From the NCBI RefSeq assembly GCF_964656455.1, contig NC_135715.1, positions 158,688,437 to 158,752,436 of the forward strand: 64,000 bases of DNA, read 5' to 3'. The stretch is from Halichoerus grypus (Eukaryota; Chordata; Mammalia; Carnivora; Phocidae). Below the pieces are notes generated by a model. It was not told where the DNA came from, did not search any database, and was given only the letters and a program-made list of their open reading frames with translations. Positions 14,240-26,600 of the stretch are shown piece after piece (within the stretch, counting starts at the first letter, position 1; each line of letters begins with the position of its first letter). The position numbers were made by a program, and so were the translations under genes.

Positions 14240-16189
14240 ACAAAATCTTTCTTTAAAAAAACCCACCATATGTGAACTCTTTTAACCACTTTACTATTAT
14301 TATACGTAGTATTTATTGAGACAAACTAATGACATCTATTTTCAGTTTGGAAAGCAACTAATAAGACCTTTGATATTACTAAATTAAAGCTCAGAAAAAT
14401 GACTAAAGCAGCTTGTTGAAACAAATCCATTATTCCTCCTGAAGACTTAATTTTGCTTTATATCAAATTTATAATAAGTGGTCAAATGTAAATCATAATC
14501 TCAGAAAATAAGAAACGTAACCACTATTTTATACAAAAGGTATCCCTGGTCAACGAAATTGATATGCTATAGGAAAAAAAAAAACACCTTATTTTAAGGA
14601 ATCACATTGGTAACAATTATGTTCTAAAATGTTTAGATAGACTTCTTTCAATTTAGTGAATTTTTTAGTAGGTCTTCAGAAAGAAAGCAAAATTTCAAGT
14701 CCAAGTTTTTTTCTATGTGCGTAAGGCCACTTCGAGAACACATCTCCAAGGGATTTCCCAGTTTTTCAATCAAATAGTATCAGCACTTATATCATCTTAC
14801 ACTTGCTTTTATCATATTCGCTATATATTTTTCTTTCTTATATGCATACACTAAAGATGTTACAAGAAGTCTGAAGTTATTGTTCTAGTCTCAAGATAAC
14901 ACATAAACACCACTTTTAAAAAGTGGGTCGCAGAACTATCAAGTTTTCTTTTGCTTCATTAAAGTATATCTCGAAGTCCGTAAAATAAAAGGCACGTAAG
15001 CCATAATGTATAGCCAAATAATTTTTTAAAGTTTTAGAAATGGTGAGAATGAGTGCTTCTCAAGGGAGATGATTAATATAAGGAACTAAGGCAAACCATT
15101 CTGAATGTCTACCATGAAGAAATAATAATAGCAAACCAAGTAAAAATAGAAACGTGTTATTTTATAAAATGTCCGTTTTAACTCTTTAAAAAGGCATGGA
15201 CATTTAGACTTAAGTCTTTACTTTGAAATACATACTATGGCTATTTAGAACATGGGGTTGGAGCTTATCATTAAGTTTTGCCACGGTTTTGCATCATTTC
15301 AGGCAGGCTAATATAAAGAATTATATTAAATAAGCTACTGCTGAAAATATTAGGGGAAAAAAACCTCTAGAAGCAAAAAAAAAGATTTAAACTAATGATT
15401 GATCTCAAACACAAAAAAACTGCATGCCAGGTTGAATTGTGCATTTTATATGCAGAAAACAACAAAGCAAATGGCATAAGCCTCAAAATATTTTAATAAT
15501 GTTTACATTTCTTATGTATCTTTATTTTCTAAATTTTTTTCCTAATCACTTTAAAAGAAAGTGGTGTTTAAGTAGTAAAATCTACAAAAGCTTTTCTTTA
15601 AGTAGTATTAAATTCTTGGAAAGGTAAACAGCATGTAGCCATTAAGACTACTTTGCTATTTTTACCTGTTGTGCTAGGATTCATAACAAAGTTACAAATG
15701 CATATGACTTTAAACTTTATAGAAACGGTGACCTTAAAGCCTCTAAGGGCCTGACAGATTCATAATGATTCTTTATTTCCCACTTGAAATGTGGCAGGAA
15801 ATATTCCCAGTTGTTACTAGTTTATCTCGAAGCACTGTCCTACCTACAAAGTAACACCAACACTCTTGCTCCTGAGCGTTAAAAACTAGTCCACAAAAGC
15901 GATCGCACCTAAACTTCATCTCTACAACAGATACTCTGAGGCAAAGCACAAGAGTTAAATCACTAAAAAGCTCTCTAGGAAAATCTAGAAACAGTTAGCT
16001 GGCTGTGACATAAACCTGCCAACACCTCAGCACACAGTGGCAAAGTGCCCAAAAAATGCCACCCTCTGGGTAAACCACTTTCTTGTTTTAACTCTAGATG
16101 AAGCTACCAGTTGCAGATGAGAGGCGACGGGGGCATTATTTGGCAACCTGGAATTCACTTCCTGTAATCCTACACCGCGACAGCGCCTA

Positions 16190-16760
<571 letters not shown>

Positions 16761-17329
16761 GGCGCCCAGAAGTGGCCCATTCATTGGGGCAGGGTTGGCA
16801 TAAGCCGTTCTCGGATGAGACAGCCTCGCCGTGTGGGGGTCAGGGTTGCGGAAGAAGTGAACGTCATAAAAAGCCATCTCACCCACTCGAAGAGGGGGTG
16901 GGGATGTACACAAATCCATAAGAAACCGAATTAACCACATGATGAATGTGCTGTGAATGGCGGGGCAGGAGCCAAAGGCCTGGCATAAGGACTCCTTGAA
17001 TCCCCGCTTTTTACCTTTACCGAGCAAGTCTTGAGACACAAACACACTTTGCACAAAACCAACTCATGAGCATCCAAAAACATTTAGAGGTATTCATCAG
17101 AACACTCTCCAGAATAACCTTCATCACAATGGCGGGGGCTACAATCGTTATTATTTTGGAACGTTCTTATGTTCTTCCGATCCTAAGTGATTTTTTAAAA
17201 GCTCTTCATAAAACACAAAAGCAAAAAGCACTTAAATTATTAGGTTAAGGAGCAGACTTCATCAACCCCAATTTAAAAATTTTTCCAAAAAGTTTTCCTC
17301 TGGGTCTCTTGGCTGGCAGCGCGCTCCTC

Positions 17330-20300
17330 AAGGAACCCGCAGGTCTCGGCAGCCCTGGATATCTGGGGGGCGGCGGAAGAGGAGGAAACACCTGATGAAA
17401 CGGCACTCACATTGTCACTGACATCCCCGAGAAGCAGGAACCCGGCACAGCAAAGTGCGCTAGGAATCCTCGCGGGCGCTCTCGCCGTGGGAGAAGCCGC
17501 GTGTCAAGGAGACAAGGTGGGGGTGGCAGAGGGGAGGTGAGAGGAGAGATGCGAGAGATGCGCAGACCGAGCGGGAGGGCTGCGGGCGAACATTCCGCCC
17601 GCACTCCCTCGGCAGCGCTGTCCGAGAGAGCGAGAGCTGCCGGGAGGGAACTTAGCCGGACCCGGGGCTTCCCCGAACTCCCGAGCTTGGAGTGGGAGTC
17701 CTCGCCCTGAGTACTTACTGCTCACGGTCTGTCTGTAACTTGGCTGGCTGAGGCTCTGTCCATGGAGCAAAAGTAGAGAATCCAGGGTGGAAAGTTTCTG
17801 GTGCTTTGCCTTGCAGTGTTCTCCTAGGCTTCTTTCCTCTTTACTCCTTCCCCTTTTCCTCTTTCCCAGGTCCTAACGTTTAAGGTCCTGGGTCAGGGTG
17901 TCTTCTAGTGCAGAGATGGTTGTTATGATGATGATGATGGGGGGGGTAGGGGGAGGAGGAGGAGAGGGAAAGGAGGGTTCCTCCAAAGGGGCACCCGAGC
18001 GAGCGGGGGAGGAGACGGCGGAGGAGGGGAAAAGAGAGAAGGAGGCTGAAAAAGCCTTTTCACACCTTCGGGAAGGAGACCCGTTCTGGAGAGAAAGGGC
18101 TGAGGACTGGGAGGAGGCGGAGGCGGGCCGGTGCTGCAGCTTCGCAGGTCTGCTAGTTCGCGAGGAGGCGCGGCCGGAGCCTTAGGGCCGGTGTCACCGA
18201 GAGCCGAGAAGGCACAGGGACCCGGGACCGCGCGCGGGAGGAAACGCGGCGGCCGCCCAAGCTGTCACCTCCAGCCTCTCCCCTCTCGGCCGCCGCCGCC
18301 AGCAGCCGGAGCCGGACTCACTGACAAGCCGCAGAGAGAGATACACTGAGAGGGAGATGATTATTAGTTGCGTTGAGTCATCAGGCAAAGTGAGTCCTTT
18401 TGGGTTGTCCTCGGTTTCCGATTTCTCCCCCTCCCCCTTTCCGTCCCCAGATCTAGCGCCTTCAAAATAATAATTTGGGGTGGGGGTAGGGGAAGTCTCT
18501 GGGTTATTTTGGGATGGGGGTTGGGGGGGGAAGATCTAAACCCAAGCCAGACTGGTCCACCGCAATGAAGGAGGAGAGTGGGGGGCGGGGAAGAGGGCTG
18601 GGGAGGTTGCGGGGGGAGGGGGGCCCCGCCTGGCAGGAAATTAAACATCAATCAATCAATCGCTGTGAGCCCGGCGACCCAAACAGCGGCGGGGCTGAGG
18701 AGGAGGCAGAGGGACTGGCGAGGGGCGGGTGGGAGGCAGGGAGGAGGGTGGAGGAGGAAGGGGAGAGTCGGCTGTAGCAGAGCGGTGTGGCGAGGACCGC
18801 GCGCGTCGGGCGGCAGAGGACCGATGGCAGAGAACCGAGTGCCGCGCGAGGCGGTGGCCGAGGCCGGCGGGTGGGTGCGCCCCGGTGCAGGCGGGCGCTG
18901 AGGCTCGGGTCTGGTCCTCCTCCTCGTGGCGGGTCCGGGGCGCGGCCGCCTCGCCCGGCCCCGAGGCGCACTCGTCCCGGCGCGGAGGCGGCGGCGACAA
19001 GGCAGGCGCTGGTTGCCTCGTTTCCCGGCGGAGGCGCAGACCGACGCGCAGTAGGCAACCGCGGCTGCCTCGGCTCCCGGTTCTGCTAACTGCGCCGAGT
19101 ACTTTCGACTTTGGAGATAGGAGGGCTATCGCCTCCCCCACCCACCGCCTCCGCCCACCACCCACCGCCTCCGCCCCTCCGAGCAACTTTTCCCGATGCC
19201 TGTGAGCTCCCCCTTCGCGCGGAGCCGGCCGTCCGGGCCCGCCGCGCCACAGCGCGCGCGGGGAAGGCCGCTTCTCCCTCAGAGCCGGCGCGGCCGTGGG
19301 TCCAGAACAATAGCCCGGGTGTCCTGAGTGGCAGGAGTACCAGCATTACCCGCCGGGCTGCGGGTGGGACAGGAGAGGGGGCTGCGTGGGGGGCGCAGGG
19401 CGGGGGGCATCCCTGGATGACGTCCCTGGAGCGCTCGCAGCGCCGGCGACATCTCGAGCAGCTCCGCCCGGGCCGCCTGGAGGCCGTGACGCGGAGGCAA
19501 TGAGGGCGGTGGGGCTGCCTGTCCTCCAGCTGCGGGTCTGGGACTCCTGGGACCCCAAGCGGCTCAGGCACTAGGCTTCGAGTACGGGCAGAGTGTGCGG
19601 TGAGGACCCGGTCTCCTCGTCCCGGGGGAGGCCGCGCGGGGGCGTCCACAGCAGGTCCCGCGATGGTGTAACTGAGCCACAAACTTTTGCCGATTCCCGC
19701 GGCCGCAGCCGCCCGCAGCCCGACTCCAGCCGCGGTGCTCATTTAAGGTGGCGCAGGCACTAGCGGAGCAGGCCGAGCTCCGGCCGCGCTTTTGTCCCTA
19801 AGGTCCGGCTTGGGCGCGGGACCTCCTTAAAGAAAAGCACGTGGGTAGGGGCCGCGGCCCCCGCAAGACGCCTGGGGCGCCGGCTTACACTCTTGGTCCC
19901 GAACTGTGGCGAGAAAATGAGGACGCGTCCCGCCCGCCTTGAGGCCGGTGAAGCCCCTCTGCTGGCGGCACCTCCAGTCTCTACCGCGCACCTTGTGTCT
20001 CCTTCCTAAACCCCTGGACCCGGAGAACTCCCCACCATCTCGCTGCCTGAGCCGCCGGTCCCCCTTAAGAAGTATTGGCTGTACGGCGGCGCCAGAGGGC
20101 CAAACTAAATTCGGTTTTGGGAAACGCGCTTCGGGGTAATTCTGGAAATCTCGGGCCGGTGCACAGACTGCGGGAAGCCGCCTCAGCCTAGTGTGCCCGG
20201 AGGTAGGCCGCCGTCTACTCGCCGCACCTACCCGGTGGGCGGCGTGCGCGCAGTCATCCCCTCAAAAGCAGAGGCCTGGGAGGCGAGGAAGCCTCTGGAA

Positions 20301-20530
20301 GAGAAAGGGTCCCAGAAACTAAACCTGCCCCGGCCTAAGTCTCAACGCCCAGATCCCGGAGAACCCCCGCACCCAGGCGCCGCCCACCAAGTTCCAAAGC
20401 AGCCCGTGGCGACCCGGGAGGCGGTCGGAGCCCAGCGGAGAAAGGAAGCAAGCTTGATAGTAAACCTTCGGGGAGCCACCCTGGGAGTTTTAGGCAGCAT
20501 TTTCCTTTCCTTGTTTTTTTATTCCCCAAA
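17330..20530. promoter_or_regulatory. SATB2: Large CpG island, probable proximal SATB2 promoter
   Basis: Very GC-rich DNA with dense CG dinucleotides, strongest at 18100-19900, upstream of the coding exon and containing the candidate donors at 17411 and 17719. It includes an (ATG)n stretch with G-runs at 17923-17960, further G-runs near 18480-18630, and a 20-base-period duplication at 19140-19176. Many long open frames occur on both strands, as expected of stop-poor GC-rich DNA; none resembles a known protein. No TATA box was identified. Confidence 0.75.
17720..17980 (-). other. SATB2: Candidate proximal SATB2 first exon (3' end at 17719/17720)
   Basis: A strong minus-strand donor (GAGCA followed by GTAAGTAC; last exon base about 17719) sits in the CpG-rich block 1.2 kb upstream of the coding exon. 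The 5' limit of the exon is unknown; I give only a nominal extent. It contains a short upstream ORF that starts at 17763 and stops at 17722, just before the donor. A second, weaker donor (CAAT followed by GTGAGTG) is at 17411. Both fit a proximal alternative promoter. Confidence 0.45.
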
Positions 20531-20840
20531 CCCCATCTCCCCTACCTCCCTGAACGAACGGGTTAGAGAAAATGCAACAATTCGAAGTCTGTGAGAACAA
20601 AGTGGCTCAAGTAAACCAACTCGTGGTGGTAGCTAAAAGGTTTTTGGCTGCAAAGAAACAAACTGTAAGTTTGATCAACAAACTTTTTTTTTTTTAATCT
20701 GTACTTTCACGTCAGAATGGGAAGGGGGTTTTGCAAAAGGCAACTACCACTGTCAAAGTTTGAGCCCGTTTTCAAAATGGGGAGAGGCGCAATTCTTATA
20801 AATATCTTAACAACGATAATAATACTGTTTCTTTCCTTAC

Positions 20841-20922
20841 CTTGGTGTTGAACTGCAGAATCCTCCTCCGGATCAGTGTCCAGGAACTTAGAAGAAATGG
20901 TGATATTAGGACTTCAGTACTT
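20841..20922 (-). other. SATB2: Predicted SATB2 non-coding 5' leader exon
   Basis: An 82-base segment on the minus strand is bounded by near-ideal splice signals. The acceptor is a T-run ending TTTTTTTTCCAG just above base 922, and the donor is CACCAAG followed by GTAAGGAA, with exon end at 20841. It contains no ATG, so joining it to the acceptor at 16495 would give a leader without upstream starts in this part. It lies about 4.3 kb upstream of the coding exon in otherwise AT-rich DNA and on the gene's strand, which fits an untranslated exon of the longer SATB2 transcripts. No RNA evidence is available here. Confidence 0.72.
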
Positions 20923-22340
20923 CTGGAAAAAAAATGCAAATGGTTTAGCCAGGATCTTTCCTGTCTGATTCGTCACTATTATTATATCTGATGATGCGAA
21001 TGGTTGGAGCGATTCAATCTTAAGTCATTAATGAGCTATTTTATAAACACCACTGTCTGAAGATCTTCATTTACATTTTGCGAAGGATCACTTCGCTAAC
21101 CTCACATGCTTATGTCAACAGCATGATTATGGGACTTCAGTCACACTCTTATAAAAACAACACAGCGGTATTGTTAATGGGTTAATATTTTATAAAGTGT
21201 AAATATTTTATTATGTTTTGAAGGGAACTATTGATTCTAAATTATTAAACCCCTGAGAAGGGTGATTTAAATAAAGTATACAATTAAGTACAATTAAATG
21301 TACATTGTGGCTATTTTCCTTTCAGACTCTGCACCCTTTTAAATTAATTGATTTTCTCATTAGTAGAGTTTCTTCTTGTCCGTTTTTGATAGTGAACAAA
21401 ACTATCATTTTGGTCAAAAGAACTCAAAATACATAAAGGTGCGTTTAGCATAAAAGAAAATATTGGAAACTATGAGTTATTACAAGAAATATATTTTGAA
21501 TATTTGCAGATTTATGTTTATGAACACATTTTACAAATTTCTTTCGATTTAGAAAAGGAGAGTTCTAGTAAGTTTTGTGATATATGCCCGGTGTGGGTTT
21601 TTTTCCCCCTTGAGTTTTGTCCCTAATAAAGGCCTTTTCTGTTTCAAATTACATAAGCTTTTTACTGCACGATTTTTGTATTGACCTTATTTCAACTGAA
21701 GTAAGCAATTATTTTCACCATGTTTAATTTTGACAATAAGAAATTTTAAGTAGCATTTTTATCTTTTGCTTAAGACTTTCTAGTTTTTAAAACAGTAAAT
21801 AAATTATGATTCAAAAGTTTTGTTTGGTTTCGTTTTATATTCCTCAAGTGGTTTATTTTCAAACATTTTTTAAACAAAATCACACTCAAGAAAAGAATTG
21901 GTTTTAATTACATTTGTGTGTTTTTTTTTTAATAATTTGATCCAAAACGCATTTTTGTACAGATAGTTTGCTCCAGTGCTCAAAGCATAAAGTTCACATT
22001 GGGGGACATTTTTATCCCTCAACTTGCTTCTCACTGACGTTTCTGTCGGGAATCTACTAAGACTATTCCCCCTCTCCTCCCCCACACCCAATTTTTTTCA
22101 TATGTCATTTAGTCAAAGGTCGCCTGTCTTTCATAATCACACTGAGATTTGTTATTTTAAAAATCAACGGATCTTTATGCGCTGGGCTTAAATATGCATG
22201 TGTTTGCTTATTTTCATGTTCTCCCCTTTTCTCTCTATCTCTTGTCAGGCCTTTCTTCTCCTTTTATGGCCTGCACTTTTAAATGGCAACATTTCTTGAT
22301 TTCTGTCTCTGGACACCGACGTTTCTACTGTGCTAGCTCT
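20923..22340. other. AT-rich spacer between CpG islands
   Basis: Unique AT-rich DNA upstream of the leader exon. I see no transposon, coding frame or strong splice signal other than the acceptor at its left end. It is a candidate for conserved non-coding sequence only because it is repeat-free. Confidence 0.5.
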
Positions 22341-23021
22341 TGACTGTGGCCAACCTTCCTTCCCCAATGACCGCGCAGGACGGCCTAGGCCCGACTGCCC
22401 GGGCGTAGGGTACCGGGTGCCGGGCGTGGAACGCCGGCCCTCAGCCCGGCCACCCACACCTCTGAGGGCCCAGCATCCATCACCAGGCTTCCTGGATTTC
22501 AAGTCTGGTCGCCCAGGCAAAGAGGCCCTTCCGGCGGTGCGCTGCCTCTTAGAGAACACGGGAAAGTTGTGCCGCGTTTTCCCTCCATTCTCGCACACAC
22601 AAGAAAAACTCTGCGGGAATTGCCAGCGTCGAAAGCCTTCTATGGCTCCTAGGAACCCACGCAGGCCTGCCTCTCCCCCTCTCCGCGCCCCCCCCCCCAC
22701 CCGGGGCTTGCTCTGCTGGGGGCAAGAGGAGGGCGGGAGGGAATCGTTTCTCTCAAATGAAGCCCACACCAGTTCTGAAGCCAATTTCCGCCGCGGACTG
22801 TCCGGGGAGAATTAGGCGACCAACATTTTCACGGACCTCATAACTGCCCCAGGCTTGGATTGGAAACTGCCTGTGCCAAGGAGACTGGGGCCCGGGGCCA
22901 GAACGCCCCGAGGGGCACGCGCCTAGAAGGCAGATCAACTAGGGTGGGCTCGAGCCCTTTCCCAGACTGCTCTGGGGCGTCTGGGGACTGACCAGAGCGC
23001 AGGGGGCGGGGGACACTTACT

Positions 23022-23170
23022 TCGTTATCCGCACGCCTTCCTCGTTGGCATCAGAGCCGGACAAATCCCAACCCGCGCCAGGCAAAGATAAATTACTCCT
23101 GGCTCCCCCAGCAGCTCTGGGGCCTGGGCGGGGGCGGAGCGGTGAGGAAGCCGTCGGGCCGCCTAAGGTA
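23022..23170 (-). other. SATB2: Candidate distal SATB2 first exon (donor at 23021)
   Basis: The minus strand has the consensus donor ACGAA followed by GTAAGTG at 23021/23020, inside a CpG island, and the next acceptor downstream on this strand is that of the predicted leader exon at 20922. The 5' end is not determinable. A small upstream ORF starts within the last 40 bases and closes just before the donor. I infer an alternative leader that would splice to 20841-20922. Confidence 0.42.
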
Positions 23171-24266
23171 GGGGTGGTGAAGGTCCTGCTCCCATCCTCA
23201 AATGAACGAGCCCCTGCGGCCAGGACGGAGAGATGAGTCCCAGGGAGACGACTGATTGGGGATGCGTGGTGGGCAACTAGTTTATGCTAGTGAGCTGAGC
23301 GCCCAGGAAGTCGGAGGGTCTGAAACCAGGGGAACAGACAATGCAGACGCCCAGAGGGCGGGAGGGGACACTCGAAGGTCGGCCCAGGAGCTGCCTCAGG
23401 CGAGGACTGGGAGCTTTATGCACTGGGGTCCCAAATATAGGTGATGGGAGAAGGCGTCGGGGGTGGGCAGTGTCTGCCCTGAGTAAGGAAAGCGAAGGGA
23501 CATGATTTGAAGGTAAGAGAGACTTTGGTTGAAGGTGTGCATGTGCTTCCTCCACGGCCGCGGGCTGGGAAGCCCAGGAAGGCGGAGGGCCCGCTCCGAG
23601 CACAACTCCAACGACACATGACAACGCCCCCAGGTTCTTGGATCCTTTCACTCTTTTTCAGAGTCTAGAGCTTAATAGCGGGATCTCCTGCAGCATCGCA
23701 GGCAGAGAATGCCCTGCTAGACTAGTTTTTTAAAATAGAAATCGACTTTAAACGACCAGTAACAAGGCTATGGGGGACAGAAAACGAAACGCCAAAGGAG
23801 CTGTCGCTGCCTCCCAGCCCCCACCCCGGGGAGGCCGGGGTTTGAGCCCGGAGTGCCGCTCCCGACCCGCGGCGTTTTCCGTCCGGAAACACCGAGCAAG
23901 GAGGACGGGTCTGTCCCATCTCTAATGCCGGGGCCCAAGGTAGCGGCGAAGAAGCCCGCGACCTCGACTCATCCTTATGGCCCCGTCGCCTCGGAGCCCG
24001 GGTCACCGCCCGGGTCGCGGACCGGAGATAAGGCGTCCCCTCCCGACAGCGCCACCGCGTGGGCTGCGACCGAAACCTGCGGCGCCGGTTCAGTCCGCTG
24101 TGTCCGGGAGCCCACCCTTCGCGTCGCCTCACGTCCGCGGGTTAAGGATGCGGCGGGGGATGGGCAGGTCCCCGGCCCGGGTCACAAGCGGACCATCCTA
24201 CACAAAAACCCGCCCGGCAAGCAAAACCTCGGCGGCGTCCCAACCCCTTGTAATGAGAAGCATACC

Positions 24267-24560
24267 TGGGAATTCCAGGCGCCCCACCCGTGCCCTAAAC
24301 TACAAGCAGGGCAGCCTGCGTGCTGAAATTCGCGCCCACCCGTAGCAGGGGCGAGCGGGCCCAGGAAGCCGGGTCCGAGGCGGCCCAAGCTCCAGCAGCT
24401 CCGGGAGCCTTTAGCGACCCTGGGCCCGCGCTGGTCTAGAACCGCGCGGGAAAGAGCGAGAACGCCTTCTGCGAGACCCAAGGTGCCAAGCACTTACTGG
24501 GACCGAGGACGAAGCGGGGAGTCGGTCTATTTGGCGGTCCAAACCCTTCTGGAGTGGCGA
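24267..24560 (-). other. Further minus-strand donors in the SATB2 upstream CpG island
   Basis: Two good minus-strand donors lie here: CCCAG followed by GTATGC with exon end at 24266, and GTCCCA followed by GTAAGTGC with exon end at 24498. Either could close an alternative SATB2 first exon. Start sites are unknown and one or both may be unused. Confidence 0.3.
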
Positions 24561-24869
24561 GGAATCTAGAGGGTTTCCTGGGCTGGTGACTCTCCTGTTC
24601 TCTCCGTCTCACGAAGCCCCACGGAAACTCTCTTAGTCCGTCAAGGCTTGACCCCCGGGTTAACTCCCGGGTAGTCTGTGCCCGCGGTGTTCTGGGGCTC
24701 GGTTCTTCCCGGCCCCGCCGTGCCTTGCCTCGGGGCCCGCGGCCAAGCCCAGCTGAGCTAGGCATCACCTTGAGCTGCCCCAGCTCTACGTCAGATTTGA
24801 GAGCCCCCATGTCGTTCTCAGAGGACTTCAGTGGGTAGGCTGGGGCTTCTTTTTAATAAATTCAACAGT

Positions 24870-24892
24870 TCACACGCGCACACACACACACA
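24870..24892. repeat. Short (CA)n run
   Basis: Alternating CA with one CG interruption at the edge of a CpG island; simple sequence. Confidence 0.7.
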
Positions 24893-25009
24893 TTTTGGGA
24901 CTGTTAGCTCCTGAAAGGGACAACGACCCAGAAAGGTGTAAATTCACCTGGTGCCTATCCAATTACAAAACTCCTAGCCCCACACAAAACAGAAATGAGC
25001 CCTGGAGGC

Positions 25010-25440
25010 CTGAGCGGTCACGCCTGGCGGCCGCCACCAACCCCACCCTGACAGGACGCCAGCCTAGCGGGGAGAGCAAACGCGCTCTCGCCGGGGCCGC
25101 AGGGGCCGGTGCCCAGCCGTTCCCGCGGCGGAGCAGCTCCGCCAGCGCGCTGAGTTCTGGTGCCCATTGTCCGCCTGGCCTGCTCACCCACACCCTCATC
25201 ATTGGCTGTGACCTGTTCGCTTCTAAATTCTAATACCCGTCGGCCACGCGGAGCTATCGCCAAGCGTGCCAGGCCCGGCACTCGTGCCAAGTGGCTCACC
25301 TCAGCTCGCCGCGCCTGCCTTTGCCCCTGGTGCCAAGTGCCGGGCGAGAGGCGGTGGGTCAGGACGCGGCCGCCGTCTGCTCACCTCCAGGAGCCGACAG
25401 TGGATGCCTGCGGCGTCGCTCGTCCAGCCCTGGGGCTGAT
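25010..25440. promoter_or_regulatory. Small CpG island
   Basis: GC- and CpG-rich segment with two GTGAGC-type minus-strand donors (exon ends near 25300 and 25382). Either could end a further alternative first exon; support is weak. Confidence 0.5.
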
Positions 25441-26190
25441 TTAAATAACTAATAAGCTCAGAGAAATTTTACGAGGGGAACTTTTCCTTTTAGTATCAAT
25501 AAAGCCTAGTAATTGGGTTCGTTGGTTACCTAAGCTCGAGTTTCCTAGTCTGTCTCTCTCTCCTCTCTCTCTCTTTCTCTCTCTCATTCAAAAGCAACGT
25601 TTAAAAAAAAAAAAAAACGGCAACTGTGTGCGTTTGTGTGGGGTGTGCAAGTGCGAATATGTGAAAGAAGTTGTTTGTTTCAAAAGTCCTTTGCCTGGAG
25701 AACAATCATCATTGTCACTCTGTGGTGAAGAGTTTTGAAAGGTGAACTGTTGTTATTTCAGAAGAGAAAAATGTTGACAATTCAAGTCTCACAACACAAG
25801 TATAAAACAAGGGAGGGAGGTTTCTAAAGATTTTTCCCTTTGGATGTGACAAAGAGATTTGCAATGCTTCCCTAATAGTTTGCATTTTAATGAACTTTTA
25901 CTACATTTTGACTTCAACTCCTGGATGGTAGTGGTATCTGTTGTTTTCAGTAGAGACTTCTATACTATCATGCACTCCAAATTTTTGTTTAAATTTTCTA
26001 ATCTTTTTGAAAGCATGTTCTTAGTCATAAAGAATTTTTCCACCTGGGAACCATGCCTCAATTTAAAAATATAAAAGACCTTTCATGAATAATAACTGCA
26101 AATAGCCCGTTCGTTTCTGTCCACGGAGTTGTTGGCGCCTATACAAAATCTCAAAAATCTAAAGGCAATCTAAGCATGTTTCTCTCCAAT

Positions 26191-26245
<55 letters not shown>

Positions 26246-26600
26246 GTTTTCATTTGCTGTATGGAAGTAAAAAAAATCTTTTAAAAGACTTTTTCGAAAA
26301 GCATTATGCTAAAATTTAACTGAACTTAAATTCCCTACCAGATACAACATAACTAGTGCCTGCCAAAGTCAGCCTAACGAAATGAAGAGTATTTTTGAAT
26401 CAGATTACTGTTGGGGTCAGAAGCTAGTCAATGAAAAGCAATGAGAATTCAAGTTTGCAAACCATGGAGGGTGGAGGAGGCAGCTCCCCAAGTTCCCAGG
26501 AACACACCCAAACCTGTGCGCTCATATCTTCAGTGTTTACATATTATGGAAAACTTCTCCTTTTCACTTTTAGTTAGAAAACCGATGAGCTCCCCTTCGT
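25441..26600. other. AT-rich unique spacer
   Basis: Drops abruptly to AT-rich sequence. Contains a TC-rich run (about 25551-25585), an A15 run and the dinucleotide repeat at 26195-26238. No gene or transposon recognised. Confidence 0.5.
26195..26238. repeat. (CA)n microsatellite
   Basis: About 20 uninterrupted CA units followed by a short TA stretch; likely polymorphic. Confidence 0.95.

Larger units (their letters stand above)
22350..24830. promoter_or_regulatory. CpG island, candidate distal SATB2 promoter
   Basis: Dense CG dinucleotides across about 2.5 kb, with strong minus-strand donors at 23021, 24266 and 24498. Open frames on both strands (for example around 22245-22815 and 23722-24345) look like GC-bias artefacts: low-complexity Pro/Arg/Gly-rich and overlapping in several frames. 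Confidence 0.65.

Noticed and set aside
19086..19742. 218-codon open frame on the minus strand in the CpG island
   Set aside because: Arg/Pro/Gly/Ala-rich with no known domain; several frames on both strands are open at once, as expected of stop-poor GC-rich DNA. No splice or expression support.
22245..22815. Overlapping long open frames on both strands (161-179 codons)
   Set aside because: Mirror-image frames in CpG-rich DNA; no homology recognised.
26195..26238. Regularly spaced short repeats as a CRISPR-like array
   Set aside because: Plain dinucleotide repeat; no repeat-spacer structure, and this is vertebrate DNA.
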